Below, piece after piece: positions 7,598-16,042 of a DNA stretch of 40,063 nucleotides (within the stretch, counting starts at the first letter, position 1; every line of letters starts with the position of its first letter). Origin of the DNA: a virus; the IMG/VR virus record IMGVR_UViG_3300046535_001587, positions 1 to 40,063 of that record; one strand, written 5' to 3'. A program made the translations under genes and the position numbers. Under the pieces are notes generated by a model. It was not told the DNA's origin and ran no database searches. It saw nothing but the letters and a program-made list of their open reading frames with translations.

Positions 7598-8869
7598 ATG
7601 GTTCCTCCGATTCCGCAAGTCGCACCCGGCACCGCGCCCCTGGACGAACTCGGCCAGTGGCGTGCGTGGCGCGCCGCGGTTGACGCCAGCGAGGGCGGCG
7701 CCGCGCAGCAGATGACGCCGGAGCAAGCGAAATACTACAACGGCCCGTCGCCGCGTCCGAACGACCCGCGCTTCGACAACCCCCAGTTCTCGAAGGAAGC
7801 CACCCAGACCTATGTCAACAAGGACACCCACTTCGACATCCCGACTGGAAAGGTCGTCAAGAACCAGTCTGGCTGGGACCTCCCCGAGACAAAGCTCATC
7901 GTCGCCCTCGCAGCCGGTGCTGCAGCAGGTTTCGCAGCTCCCGCAATCGCGGGCTCTCTCGGAGGCAGCTCAGCTGCAGGCGGCGCAGGCGCAGCAACGA
8001 TTCCGACGACGGCAGGCATTGAGAGCGCAACGGCTCTCGGGCTCCCGGTCACCGCAGGACTAGGCAGCGCAGGGACCGCAGCAGCGGCCGGCGCGGCGGC
8101 TATCCCGACGACGGCGGGTTTGACCGGAGCGGAGTTCGGCGGAGAAGCCGCGACGCAGGCATTGCCAGCACTGGCGGACACCAGCGGACTGGTAGCCGGC
8201 GGCTCAGGAGCCTTTGATGCGGCCGGAAGCTGGGTTCCCAGCGGCACCTCGGCGCCTGTGTCTGCGGGCTCGAAGTTCGCGCAAATCACCGATGCCATCA
8301 AGCAGGGCAAGGACCTGGCGGGCTCGTTTTCGAATGCCGGCGTCGGCCCGGATGGCAACGCGGCGCACGCGCCCCAGTCGTCAGCGGACGCCGCACGCGC
8401 CCAGGCGCTCACGAACAACCGGTTCCTCCAGACCTCGAAGGACCAGGCCGGTGTCGCGACCGACACCAATGTGATGCGCAACCAGATGCGTGCCGCGCTC
8501 ATCGCGCGCATGACGCCTGGTGGGTTCACGACGCCGGGGTATCGACTGAACAGCGGCGGCACCATCGCGCAGCCCGACCTCAGCGCGACTCAGAGTGCTA
8601 TCGACTTCAACAAGACCTACGCGGACAAGCTCCGGGAGCGTCAGCTCGCCGGACAGCCGATGACGCTGAGCGGAGTTCCCGAAGCCTCGCAAGAAGAGAA
8701 GGACGCCACCGCACGTGCGCTGAATAACAGCGGCACCGGCACGGGCCTCAACTCCGACATAACGCGTGTCGGAAACGCTATCGACACCGGGACGCGCTAC
8801 GCGGACCTGGGCCAGAACGCCTACACCAAGGGCAAGAGCATCTGGAACGTAGTCAAGGGGTTCTTCTAA
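7598..8869 (+). CDS. Putative internal virion protein with Ala/Gly-rich hydrophobic core
   Basis: The 423-aa product has a polar N-terminus (1-100), an Ala/Gly/Thr-rich hydrophobic region (about 105-215) containing the direct repeat A(T/A)IPTTAG twice, and a helical polar C-terminal half ending in an amphipathic segment (KGKSIWNVVKGFF). Such proteins are typical of ejected internal proteins that insert in the host envelope during DNA delivery. No catalytic motif is seen, and a structural scaffold role cannot be excluded. GAGGG lies 6 nt before the ATG. Confidence 0.5.
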   Translation: MVPPIPQVAPGTAPLDELGQWRAWRAAVDASEGGAAQQMTPEQAKYYNGPSPRPNDPRFDNPQFSKEATQTYVNKDTHFDIPTGKVVKNQSGWDLPETKLIVALAAGAAAGFAAPAIAGSLGGSSAAGGAGAATIPTTAGIESATALGLPVTAGLGSAGTAAAAGAAAIPTTAGLTGAEFGGEAATQALPALADTSGLVAGGSGAFDAAGSWVPSGTSAPVSAGSKFAQITDAIKQGKDLAGSFSNAGVGPDGNAAHAPQSSADAARAQALTNNRFLQTSKDQAGVATDTNVMRNQMRAALIARMTPGGFTTPGYRLNSGGTIAQPDLSATQSAIDFNKTYADKLRERQLAGQPMTLSGVPEASQEEKDATARALNNSGTGTGLNSDITRVGNAIDTGTRYADLGQNAYTKGKSIWNVVKGFF

Positions 8870-8870
8870 A

Positions 8871-10298
8871 ATGGCCGACCAATACGACGTGCCAGAGCTT
8901 CAGGGTGGCTCGGGAGCCGTCAACCCGGGCGCCGCAGCCTACTACGGGTTCCAGCGTGAGCTGATGCGCCGGCAGCAGGATGCCGCCGCGAAGGCGGAGG
9001 TGCAGCGCAAACTGGCGGCTGACGCCGTGGCTGCGGACGTGGCGCGCGCACAGATTGCCAACAGCACCGAGGCCACCAAGGCGCTCAGCGAGCAGCGTCA
9101 GGCGGCGACGGCGAAGACGGCGCTCGACAACATCACCTCGCAGATGCAGCCGGGCGCACAGCTCGCTCCCGAGCAATCCGCGGTGCTGCGCAAGAACGGC
9201 GGCGCGGCCATGATTCTTGGCAAACCCGCCACACCAGAGATGACCGCCGGGGTTCCGTCCCAGTTTGCAGCGGCGCCCGATGCGGCAGCTGCGTCCGAGG
9301 TTCCCATCACCCCGGCGGCTCCGGCTACCGAAGTCTACAAGGGTGACGCGAAGCAGCAGGAAGACGAGCAACAGAAGGCGTTCGCCCAGGATGTGCTCGA
9401 TGGCAAGCATGCCACGGGCAACGACCGGGTAGACCAGTTCCTCAAGGCCCAGGCCACGCAGATTCTCGGTGGCGGCAAGTTCGGCACGATTCCAGCGGCC
9501 ATCATCAACGAGCCCAAGGCGGGCACCGAGGAGAACACCCCGGAGAAGCGTTACCTGGGGCTCATCTCCAAGCAGGACAGCGGCACCGCGCTCACGGCGG
9601 ACGAGGCGTCCTACGTGAAGCACTACAAGGAGCAGCACCCCGACGAGGCGACCAAGGTCAAGGCAGCGGCTGACGCAGCCGAGGCCGCGGGTGTTCGCGC
9701 CACCGACCGTCAGAACGCTGGCTACGCGGAGGCGGCGCGCACCAAGTTCCGCACGCTGCTCAACACCGAGGATGCCAAGTCCGCAGACGGACTCGAACGC
9801 GTCGCCCGCGCCAAGGCCGTGCTCAACAGCCCCAGCTTCCTGGCGGACGCGCTCGCGGCTCCCGAAGTCCTCCAGATTGTGGCCGGCGGCATGGGCTCCG
9901 GTCTGCGTATGACGGACGCCGAGCTGAACCGCGTGAACAGCGCGCAGAGCTACATCGACCAGCTCAAGGGCAAGCTCGCGAAAGCCGGCATCGGTGAACG
10001 CGTCACCATCCAGGAAGAGCTGCGCAAGTCGATGAAGACCATCATCGACGTGGTCGAGAAGGCGAAGACCCGGTTGGAGACAGTGCGCGGCGACTTCCGC
10101 AAGCAGATTGCCGGCGCCAAGACACCCGAGCAAGTGGATGCGCTTCAGGCCGAATACGGCGCGGCGCGCATGGAAGCACTGAGCGGCGAGGACAAGCCGA
10201 AGGGCAACGCGCCCGCCGAGGGAACCCAGGGCACCGTGAACGGTCGGCCCGCTGTGTGGAAGAACGGCTCGAAGGGACCAGGTTGGTATGCCCGATGA
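8871..10298 (+). CDS. Putative internal virion/ejection protein, helical, 475 aa
   Basis: The protein is almost entirely helical and rich in Ala, Lys, Glu and Gln, with long heptad-like stretches at 20-90 and 245-420 and a short beta-like C-terminus (GTVNGRPAVWKNGSKGPGWYAR) that resembles a tail often found on phage virion proteins. There are no Cys-rich or catalytic motifs apart from one isolated Cys-free core. It lies between two other candidate ejection proteins, and its stop overlaps the next gene by 11 nt. The role is inferred from composition and order. Confidence 0.5.
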   Translation: MADQYDVPELQGGSGAVNPGAAAYYGFQRELMRRQQDAAAKAEVQRKLAADAVAADVARAQIANSTEATKALSEQRQAATAKTALDNITSQMQPGAQLAPEQSAVLRKNGGAAMILGKPATPEMTAGVPSQFAAAPDAAAASEVPITPAAPATEVYKGDAKQQEDEQQKAFAQDVLDGKHATGNDRVDQFLKAQATQILGGGKFGTIPAAIINEPKAGTEENTPEKRYLGLISKQDSGTALTADEASYVKHYKEQHPDEATKVKAAADAAEAAGVRATDRQNAGYAEAARTKFRTLLNTEDAKSADGLERVARAKAVLNSPSFLADALAAPEVLQIVAGGMGSGLRMTDAELNRVNSAQSYIDQLKGKLAKAGIGERVTIQEELRKSMKTIIDVVEKAKTRLETVRGDFRKQIAGAKTPEQVDALQAEYGAARMEALSGEDKPKGNAPAEGTQGTVNGRPAVWKNGSKGPGWYAR

Positions 10299-12672
10299 AC
10301 TGTTGAGCGCGGACCCTCACGCTGACGAGCTGCTGTCCGCTGACGCGGGCGCCGGCACGCGTGAGCCGTTCGACGTCAAGAAGCAGAACGAGCAGATGCG
10401 CGCCAACATGGCGAAGCAGGCGGGCGCCGGCAAGCAGGACCTCCTGGCCGACTTCGCCACGTCTGGGCCGATGGGCGTGAACCTGGAGGGGCTGAACGCC
10501 GCCCACGAGGGGAACAACGCCAAGGCCGCGCACAAAATCATCATGGGCTCCGGCATGGTTGCGGCTCCCGCGATGCTGCCGGCGCTCGGCTCAGTGGCCG
10601 GCGTTGCCGGCCTCGCGGCTGGGTTGGCGGGCGGCACCGCAGGCACGGGCCTGGCGCGCGGCGCGGCTGGCCTGGTGACCGACAACCCCGACTACATCGA
10701 CCTGGCGGGGGATGTCGGCGGGCTCGCGGGCGGCATTGGCGCGGCCAAGGCTGGCGCGGCCGCTCCCGGGCTCGTGGGGCGCGGTATGACCGCTGCCGGC
10801 GACATCCTGGAGTCTACCCCGACTGTCAAACAGACCATCGGGACCTTGCTCAAGAAGGGCGGCGCCAAGCTCGCCACCGGCACCAAGACCGCTCCGGTTC
10901 CCGGGCTCGAACGCAACATGCCGAACGTCTCGCCACAGCGCCCGGCGGTGACCCTCTACGGCCCGAGCGCCGAGGGTATCGGCGTCGCGCCGGAGGCCGC
11001 TCCGGTAGCCGTCGAGCCCCACATGCCCAACGTCAGCGCGGGCAGCACGGGTGAGTATGCCCCGAGCGCCGAGGGCATCCAGGGCTCCGTCGAGCCCCAC
11101 ATGCCGAACACGAGCGCCGGCCCCGAGGGCTCGCGCCTGTTCGCGCCGAGCGCGGCGAACGTTCCGAGCGCCCCCGTAGTCGAGGGCAACGTCGTGCCCC
11201 CATCGAAGACCAACGAGATGCCCGACGCCTACCGCGCCGAGCTGCTCAAGGCGCTCGAAGCGCGACGTGCGTCGAATAACGCCGCATTCGACGCAAAGGT
11301 TGCGGAGCACGGCGCCGCGCCGCTCTCCCCGGGCGCCTCGCCCCAGGACGTCGCCAACAGCTACGCCAAGTCCAAGACACTTGAGGCGCCGGTTCCGCAC
11401 GAACCCGTCAAGGTGGATGCTGAGCGCGGCAAGCTCATCGCGGACGCCTACGAGGCGATGAAGCACGACCCGACGAACCCCCGCGTGAAGCAGGCGTATG
11501 ACGCGCTCGCACGCGAGACCGCGGACCAGTTCTACTACATCAAGGCGCACACGGGGCTCCAGACCGAGGCGTATACCGGCGAGGGCAACCCCTACAAGAG
11601 CTCCGCCGCGATGATGAAGGACGTCAAGGAGAACAATCACCTGTTCTACGAGCCGACCTCGAAGACGGGCGCGCTCCCTGAGGACCACCCGATGGCGGGC
11701 ACGGTTCCCACGTCGCCCACTGGCGGCGAAGGCGAGATGCCCATCAATGACATGTTCCGCATCGTGCACGACTACTTCGGGCACGCCAAGGAAGGGCACC
11801 AGTTCGGGGTGCACGGCGGGGAGAACGCAACCCTCGCACACTCGAAAATGTTCTCGCCTGATGCGCGCGCCGCGCTGATGACCGAGACGCGTGGGCAGAA
11901 CAGCTTCGTGAACTTCGGACCCGGCTCGAAGGCTCCCCAGGGGCAGCGCCCATTCGCCCCTCAGAAGGCCGGGCTGCTTCCGCCGGAGCTGCGCGGGCTC
12001 AAGCCGGAGAACGTGAACCCGGGCATCGAGCAGAACAACGCCGCTGAGCTGCGCACCCCGGAAGGCAAGGCCCAGGTCGCAGAGGCCGGCGCGACTCCGA
12101 CGACACCGGCCACGGGAGCTAGCCGCGAGAACGTCCCCACCTCGGAGACGGTCAAGAAGGCTATCAACCACGCGGTCAATTTCGAGACCGCGAATACGCC
12201 CACGATGGAAGTCGTGGACAACGGCGGCAACCGCATCGACATCAATGGGAGCGGCGAGGGCAATGGCATCTCGAAGGAAGCCATCGGACGGGCCAACGCC
12301 AATGCCGCAAAAGGCGAGCGCATCGCCTACATGGACCGAGCTGGCAAGATTCAGGAAATCGCAGACCAGGTCAACGCCGAGGACCTGAACCCGAGCAAGG
12401 GCCAGAACCTGGTGAGGGTGGACAAGGCCGGCAACGCCGTTGTGCTCAAGGAAAACGGTGGACGTTCACCAGTGGGCGCTGGCAACAAGGCGACGTCGTT
12501 CGACGCGATTGCCAAAACCGCGGCCGAGCACCTTCGGTCGGGCAAGAGCGACGCCGAAACCACCGACATTATTCGTGCTGCCCTGGAATCTGAGCGCGCG
12601 AAACGCCTCCAGAAGGCCGACAAGGCAACCCTCACGCGCCAAATTCTGCGCGATGCGAAGGACATGTTGTGA
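10288..12672 (+). CDS. Large virion protein (794 aa) with repeat region and HDxFGH / TETRGQN domain
   Basis: Residues 85-155 form a Gly/Ala-rich hydrophobic segment. Residues 205-305 contain three degenerate repeats (EPHMPNVSAG, then APSAEGI) at about 211, 246 and 272. Residues about 380-560 form a conserved-looking domain with VHDYFGHAKEGHQFG at about 492 and TETRGQNSFVNFG at about 532; the His/Asp/Glu pattern looks enzymatic, but I cannot name the reaction. The C-terminus is helical. Size and order fit the largest ejected internal protein of a short-tailed phage, or a tape-measure-like role. Confidence 0.55.
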   Translation: MPDELLSADPHADELLSADAGAGTREPFDVKKQNEQMRANMAKQAGAGKQDLLADFATSGPMGVNLEGLNAAHEGNNAKAAHKIIMGSGMVAAPAMLPALGSVAGVAGLAAGLAGGTAGTGLARGAAGLVTDNPDYIDLAGDVGGLAGGIGAAKAGAAAPGLVGRGMTAAGDILESTPTVKQTIGTLLKKGGAKLATGTKTAPVPGLERNMPNVSPQRPAVTLYGPSAEGIGVAPEAAPVAVEPHMPNVSAGSTGEYAPSAEGIQGSVEPHMPNTSAGPEGSRLFAPSAANVPSAPVVEGNVVPPSKTNEMPDAYRAELLKALEARRASNNAAFDAKVAEHGAAPLSPGASPQDVANSYAKSKTLEAPVPHEPVKVDAERGKLIADAYEAMKHDPTNPRVKQAYDALARETADQFYYIKAHTGLQTEAYTGEGNPYKSSAAMMKDVKENNHLFYEPTSKTGALPEDHPMAGTVPTSPTGGEGEMPINDMFRIVHDYFGHAKEGHQFGVHGGENATLAHSKMFSPDARAALMTETRGQNSFVNFGPGSKAPQGQRPFAPQKAGLLPPELRGLKPENVNPGIEQNNAAELRTPEGKAQVAEAGATPTTPATGASRENVPTSETVKKAINHAVNFETANTPTMEVVDNGGNRIDINGSGEGNGISKEAIGRANANAAKGERIAYMDRAGKIQEIADQVNAEDLNPSKGQNLVRVDKAGNAVVLKENGGRSPVGAGNKATSFDAIAKTAAEHLRSGKSDAETTDIIRAALESERAKRLQKADKATLTRQILRDAKDML

Positions 12673-12947
12673 AGACCGAGACTCTACTCCTGGAGATGCG
12701 CAAGGAGCAACGCGAAGACCTGCAGCGGCTCATGGAGCGCATGGACGCCGGGTTCACCCAGTCCCACACCGCGTTCGCCGCGCACACCATCGATGACGTC
12801 AAGGCATTCGCAGAACTCAACCGCCGGCTCGAACCCGTCGAAGAAGCTCGGAAGCTCTACAAGCGCGCCGCGTTCGCCATCTTCGTTGCACTCATCCCGG
12901 TGCTGATGGACGCCTGTGCCCACGCCACCAAGTATCTCAAACCCTAG
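12669..12947 (+). CDS. Coiled coil plus C-terminal membrane segment, XhlA-like lysis accessory candidate
   Basis: The 92-aa product begins with a charged amphipathic helix (residues 1-65) and ends with a hydrophobic segment (about 68-84, FAIFVALIPVLMDACAHA). This topology matches small XhlA-type haemolysin or spanin-like accessory proteins that phages encode near lysis genes. GTG start overlapping the previous stop (GTGA). The lysis role is inferred only from topology and late position. Confidence 0.5.
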   Translation: MKTETLLLEMRKEQREDLQRLMERMDAGFTQSHTAFAAHTIDDVKAFAELNRRLEPVEEARKLYKRAAFAIFVALIPVLMDACAHATKYLKP

Positions 12948-12973
12948 GAACCGAACCCCCGGAGGCCGTCGTC

Positions 12974-13573
12974 ATGCGTAACCTAGTCACCCTTCTACTC
13001 CTCAGCATGATGGCCCTCTTCATCGGGAAGCCGCATGTCACCGAGTATCTCGCGGAGCGCGCCGCGAACTCTGTTGTGTTTGTGAGCATTGACGGGCCAA
13101 GCCAGCGGGGCTCGTGCTCGGGTGAAGTCGTCGCGCACAATCGCGTGCTGACGGCGCATCACTGCATCGGGGAGAAAATGTGGGCGGACGGGAAGCCGGC
13201 CAAGGTGCTATCGAGCGACGAATACTTCGACCTGGCGCTGCTCAGCGTGGACACGGGCGACCGGCCGTTCATCTCTCTCAGCGACCACGGCATCGAACGC
13301 GGCGACAATCTCATTGGTATCGGCTACGCGTTCGGCTGGGACCAGCTGAGCTTCATTCATCTTCGCGTGACGCTCGCCAACATCATCCCGGACCCGCAAA
13401 TTTCGCCGCGCATCGCCACCGAGGGCGAGGTCATCATGGGGATGTCGGGTGGACCCGTGGTCGACTCGATGGGCCGCATGGTCAGCATAGTCCAGCTCGG
13501 CGCCGAGAATCTCTCGATGGGCGTCTCGGTCCCCATCATCCGCGCATTCCTGCTCCAGACCGATGTGAGGTAA
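12974..13573 (+). CDS. Secreted trypsin-like serine protease
   Basis: The 199-aa product has a short N-terminal hydrophobic signal or anchor (residues 4-18, LVTLLLLSMMALFIG) followed by a chymotrypsin/DegP-like fold. The triad is visible: His63 in LTAHHC, Asp86 in FDLALL and Ser158 in GMSGGPVV. Cys48 and Cys64 can form the disulfide next to the catalytic His. The domain is compact, with no PDZ. It has its own strong GGAGG site. In a late operon it may process virion or envelope proteins in the periplasm; the substrate is unknown. Confidence 0.8.
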   Translation: MRNLVTLLLLSMMALFIGKPHVTEYLAERAANSVVFVSIDGPSQRGSCSGEVVAHNRVLTAHHCIGEKMWADGKPAKVLSSDEYFDLALLSVDTGDRPFISLSDHGIERGDNLIGIGYAFGWDQLSFIHLRVTLANIIPDPQISPRIATEGEVIMGMSGGPVVDSMGRMVSIVQLGAENLSMGVSVPIIRAFLLQTDVR

Positions 13574-13576
13574 GAC

Positions 13577-13795
13577 ATGGCTCAGCTAACAACGGCCACA
13601 CGCAACGCGCTCCCGACTAAGGTGTTCGCACTCCCGGGGCGGCGCTATCCCATCCACGACGAGAACCACGCACGCGTGGCTCTGTCGTTCGTGTCGCGCT
13701 ACGGCTCCGCGGAAGAGAAGGCCAAGGTGCGGGCAGCGGTGCACAACCGCTACCCGGGGATGGGCGCAGACAAGCCTACAGCTGATACCCAGTAG
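13577..13795 (+). CDS. Small DUF6582-like protein
   Basis: The 72-aa product shows the pattern LPTKVFALPGRRYPIHDENHARVALSFVSR followed by EEKAKVRAAVHNRYP, a recurrent phage and prophage motif corresponding to DUF6582; molecular role unknown. A GAGGTAAGAC leader precedes the ATG. It is the last plus-strand late gene and its 3' end overlaps the last minus-strand gene by 20 bp, tail to tail. Confidence 0.75.
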   Translation: MAQLTTATRNALPTKVFALPGRRYPIHDENHARVALSFVSRYGSAEEKAKVRAAVHNRYPGMGADKPTADTQ

Positions 13796-14111
13796 CCATT
13801 CGCTTCACCACGTCTTCGCGGGTGAACTCGATGCTCGCGAAGACCACACCGCTCTCGGCGCGTGTGGGCACGTGGTTGCTGAGCAGCTTTCCGAGCAGGG
13901 TCCCGTCCTCCGCGTGGACGAGCATTTCCTCGGCGTAACGTCCGCGAGCAAAGAACCCCACGTGGTTCGCTGCGGGGCGTTTGTCCTGCGCATCCTCACT
14001 CATGGGACCCACCTCTCTCCAGGGAGTGCCGACGTCGCTCGTCCAGCCGCACTTGTGACAGCGCTTGCCGTCGAACCACTCGGTCGGGCAACTACACGGA
14101 TAGCTTGGCAT
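13776..14111 (-). CDS. Small Cys-containing protein at end of minus-strand operon
   Basis: The 111-aa product begins with a zinc-ribbon-like segment (CSCPTEWFDGKRCHKCG) and continues with a small alpha/beta region ending TREDVVKRMATGYQL. The ATG at 14111 overlaps the upstream gene by 20 nt but has no clear ribosome site. An in-frame ATG at 14003 follows AGAGGTGGGTCCC, so a shorter 75-aa protein (start MSEDAQDKR) is a real alternative. Function unknown. Confidence 0.55.
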   Translation of the reverse strand: MPSYPCSCPTEWFDGKRCHKCGWTSDVGTPWREVGPMSEDAQDKRPAANHVGFFARGRYAEEMLVHAEDGTLLGKLLSNHVPTRAESGVVFASIEFTREDVVKRMATGYQL

Positions 14112-14238
14112 GGCTCGCACACACCGCGCAACTTTCGACGTATTCGATGACGTGGCCGCTCTCGGGGCATGACGCGGGGCACCCCGAGACCAGGCGCTTG
14201 CACGTGAGGCACATGAAGAATCGGTGTGCGAGGCTCAC
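14092..14238 (-). CDS. Cys-rich microprotein, 48 aa
   Basis: The GTG start overlaps the stop of the gene upstream (GTGA). The protein contains CLTC, two further Cys (SGCPASC) and CAVC, spaced as in a small zinc ribbon or finger. It fills the gap between the neighbouring genes exactly. Coding is supported by the coupled start and Cys pairs; function unknown. Confidence 0.55.
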   Translation of the reverse strand: MSLAHRFFMCLTCKRLVSGCPASCPESGHVIEYVESCAVCASHAKLSV

Positions 14239-14828
14239 AGGGTTGCCAGTGCCAGCATTGCATCGATGCGAGCCCACAGCTCCCCCATGTCCTCGTCCTT
14301 GACGTAGCGCATCACAGTCTTGGCGTTGAGGCCGGCACCAACCGGGAGCAACACGTTGTAGTCGACGGGCGCATCGGGCCACAGCTTCAGATAGGTGATG
14401 GTCGGCACGCTGCAGCGCGTGAAGTGGTAGTCCCCCAGGCCCATCTCATATACGTCCCCGGCGCGCATCGTCTCCACGGCATCCTCGTAGGCGTGCATGC
14501 GCTGCTCGGTCGACTTGAACACCACATCGCGCGCTCCGTCTGCCTCGTGGACCGTGTGGAGCATGAAGGCGCCCTCGGGGTGCGGTTCCGCACTCAGCCG
14601 CACGTTGGTAATCTCGCCCAGCAGAATCCGGCTCGTGAACCCCAGGTCGTGCGTGTGGGGGTTGGTGCGGATACTCGGCATCTCCAGCGTCGGATGACCC
14701 CAGAAATTGAGGTGATACCCCTCCATCACCAGCTGTGTGAACCACTGGCCGTGCTGCCGAATGTTGCCCAGCTTCCCACGGCACGCCGCAATCTGCTCCG
14801 CCAGTAACGAGGTATCGAGATGTGGCAT
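14235..14828 (-). CDS. Cupin-like protein, 197 aa
   Basis: The segment NPHTHDLGFTSRILLGEI (residues 56-73) followed by GDYHFTR near residue 132 resembles the two metal-binding His motifs of small cupins (HxH ... H). Cupins bind metals and act as dioxygenases, isomerases or binding proteins; no substrate can be assigned. The start is well defined by AGGAGGTCATT directly upstream of the ATG. The product lacks a signal peptide. Confidence 0.55.
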   Translation of the reverse strand: MPHLDTSLLAEQIAACRGKLGNIRQHGQWFTQLVMEGYHLNFWGHPTLEMPSIRTNPHTHDLGFTSRILLGEITNVRLSAEPHPEGAFMLHTVHEADGARDVVFKSTEQRMHAYEDAVETMRAGDVYEMGLGDYHFTRCSVPTITYLKLWPDAPVDYNVLLPVGAGLNAKTVMRYVKDEDMGELWARIDAMLALATL

Positions 14829-14837
14829 AATGACCTC

Positions 14838-14954
14838 CTAGCGTGTGCTTTGAACGAATAGTCCGAGCTGATACAGGAACCAGAGAGTCGCCGCGGTCGC
14901 TATCCATCCGAGTAACGAGGGGACCGGCCAGCCGTAGAATTGCTTCTGTGACAT
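14838..14954 (-). CDS. Single-pass membrane microprotein, 38 aa
   Basis: An ATG at 14954 opens a 38-aa frame with a hydrophobic stretch (residues 9-34, including LLGWIATAATLWFLYQLGLF) and stops with TAG at 14838, which abuts the AGGAGGT site of the next gene. The upstream leader has only a weak GGGACCGG site. The hydrophobic profile and exact packing between neighbours support it. Confidence 0.5.
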   Translation of the reverse strand: MSQKQFYGWPVPSLLGWIATAATLWFLYQLGLFVQSTR

Positions 14955-14973
14955 GACCGGTCCCAGCGTCAGG

Positions 14974-15045
14974 CTAGACGCCCCAAATGACGACGAAGTC
15001 AACGACTTCGCCCTCGGTCGACGGAACGATGGGTGTTCTGTTCAT
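14974..15045 (-). CDS. Possible 23-aa leader-like peptide
   Basis: A very strong ribosome site (GAGAGGAGGACAGA) precedes an ATG at 15045 that opens only 23 codons (starting MNRTPIVPSTEGEVVDF) before TAG. The strong site argues for translation; the peptide may be functional or a leader for the genes downstream. Evidence is limited to the start signal and position. Confidence 0.4.
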   Translation of the reverse strand: MNRTPIVPSTEGEVVDFVVIWGV

Positions 15046-15073
15046 TCTGTCCTCCTCTCGGGATAGTGTAGCA

Positions 15074-16042
15074 CTACCGAGTCAGTTCCCGAATGACTTC
15101 CTCGATGCTCCCGAACTGCTCGACTTGCGGGAGGTCGTAGAACACGTTTGTGTCGCGCGGTCCCACCAGCATCACGCGATGCCCGAGCGCGAGCGCCATG
15201 CCCATCTCGCACGCCTTGCCTTCCGACTTCATCAGGTTGACGATGACCAGGGTGTTCGCTTTCTGCACCTCGGCGTAGTCGAGCGTCGCGGCCTCTTGCC
15301 GGCGAATCAGCTGGGAGTCCTCGTCCGCCTCGCGCTCGGTCCAGCCGCTGACCACTTCGATGCCGGCGTCGAGCAGCTGGCGCTTGTAGAATCCCATGAC
15401 GTCGATGAGCTTCCACGAGCCCGCCAGGTAGACGCGCGGCTTCTCGGTTACGCCGATGGAGATAACCTCGGTGCGGTTGTTGAAGTCGTAGTAAGCGTTC
15501 ATCACCGCTTCGTAAAGCTCGGGGAGGCTCGTCGCTGTGATGTCCAGGTCGACCCGCAGGCTGGCGATTTGCGCCTCGCTCGGGTGCGGGTCGTTCCCGC
15601 CGTAGCCGGGCCGGCTGATGCGAATGACGTAGCCACCGGCTTTCTTGATAGCCTCCGCCTCGTTGGGGAATCGAACGTCGCTGATGACCACGTTTGGGAA
15701 CTCGCTAGCGATGCGCATCGCGCGCTCGACCCACACCTGGTGCCCGAACACGTCGCGCCCGCCTTCGGTGCCGCAGCGCTGCAGCAGCCGACGCACGTCC
15801 GGCATCGCCTTCGCTTCCTCGTAGCCGGCCGATTCGAGCACCTCGGAGTAGCGCATGAAGTGTGGGCGCCCGTTCAGCCCGTAGCCGTCGCTGTCGACCG
15901 TGTGCACATACGGGTCGATGCCCTTCGCCATTTCACGCACGCCGTCCGCGAACGCCACCTTGGCGAACCCGTAGTTGTTCACCAGGTAGTTCGCCGCCGA
16001 GTCCTTGCCGCTGCGCGCGTAGCCACAAAAGCCAATCAGCAT
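15074..16042 (-). CDS. dNMP kinase fused to nucleoside 2-deoxyribosyltransferase-like domain
   Basis: The 322-aa product joins two nucleotide enzymes. Residues 1-195 resemble phage deoxynucleoside monophosphate kinases, with P-loop GYARSGKDS (7-15) and DVRFPNEA (122-129). Residues 200-322 resemble nucleoside 2-deoxyribosyltransferases or the related DUF4406 fold, with YLAGSW (205-210), a conserved-looking acidic LDYAEVQKA and the catalytic-Glu context GKACEMGMALALG (E279). The first domain would phosphorylate dNMPs; the second would swap or remove nucleobases on deoxyribose. ATG at 16042 follows GAGGAG and overlaps the upstream stop (TAATG). A longer frame upstream overlaps the SPFH gene and is rejected. 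Confidence 0.8.
   Translation of the reverse strand: MLIGFCGYARSGKDSAANYLVNNYGFAKVAFADGVREMAKGIDPYVHTVDSDGYGLNGRPHFMRYSEVLESAGYEEAKAMPDVRRLLQRCGTEGGRDVFGHQVWVERAMRIASEFPNVVISDVRFPNEAEAIKKAGGYVIRISRPGYGGNDPHPSEAQIASLRVDLDITATSLPELYEAVMNAYYDFNNRTEVISIGVTEKPRVYLAGSWKLIDVMGFYKRQLLDAGIEVVSGWTEREADEDSQLIRRQEAATLDYAEVQKANTLVIVNLMKSEGKACEMGMALALGHRVMLVGPRDTNVFYDLPQVEQFGSIEEVIRELTR

Noticed and set aside
5767-7632. 621-aa open frame on the minus strand opposite the IPT genes
   Set aside because: It runs through strongly coding plus-strand genes, has Arg/His/Gly-rich antisense composition and no ribosome site; a typical shadow in GC-rich DNA.
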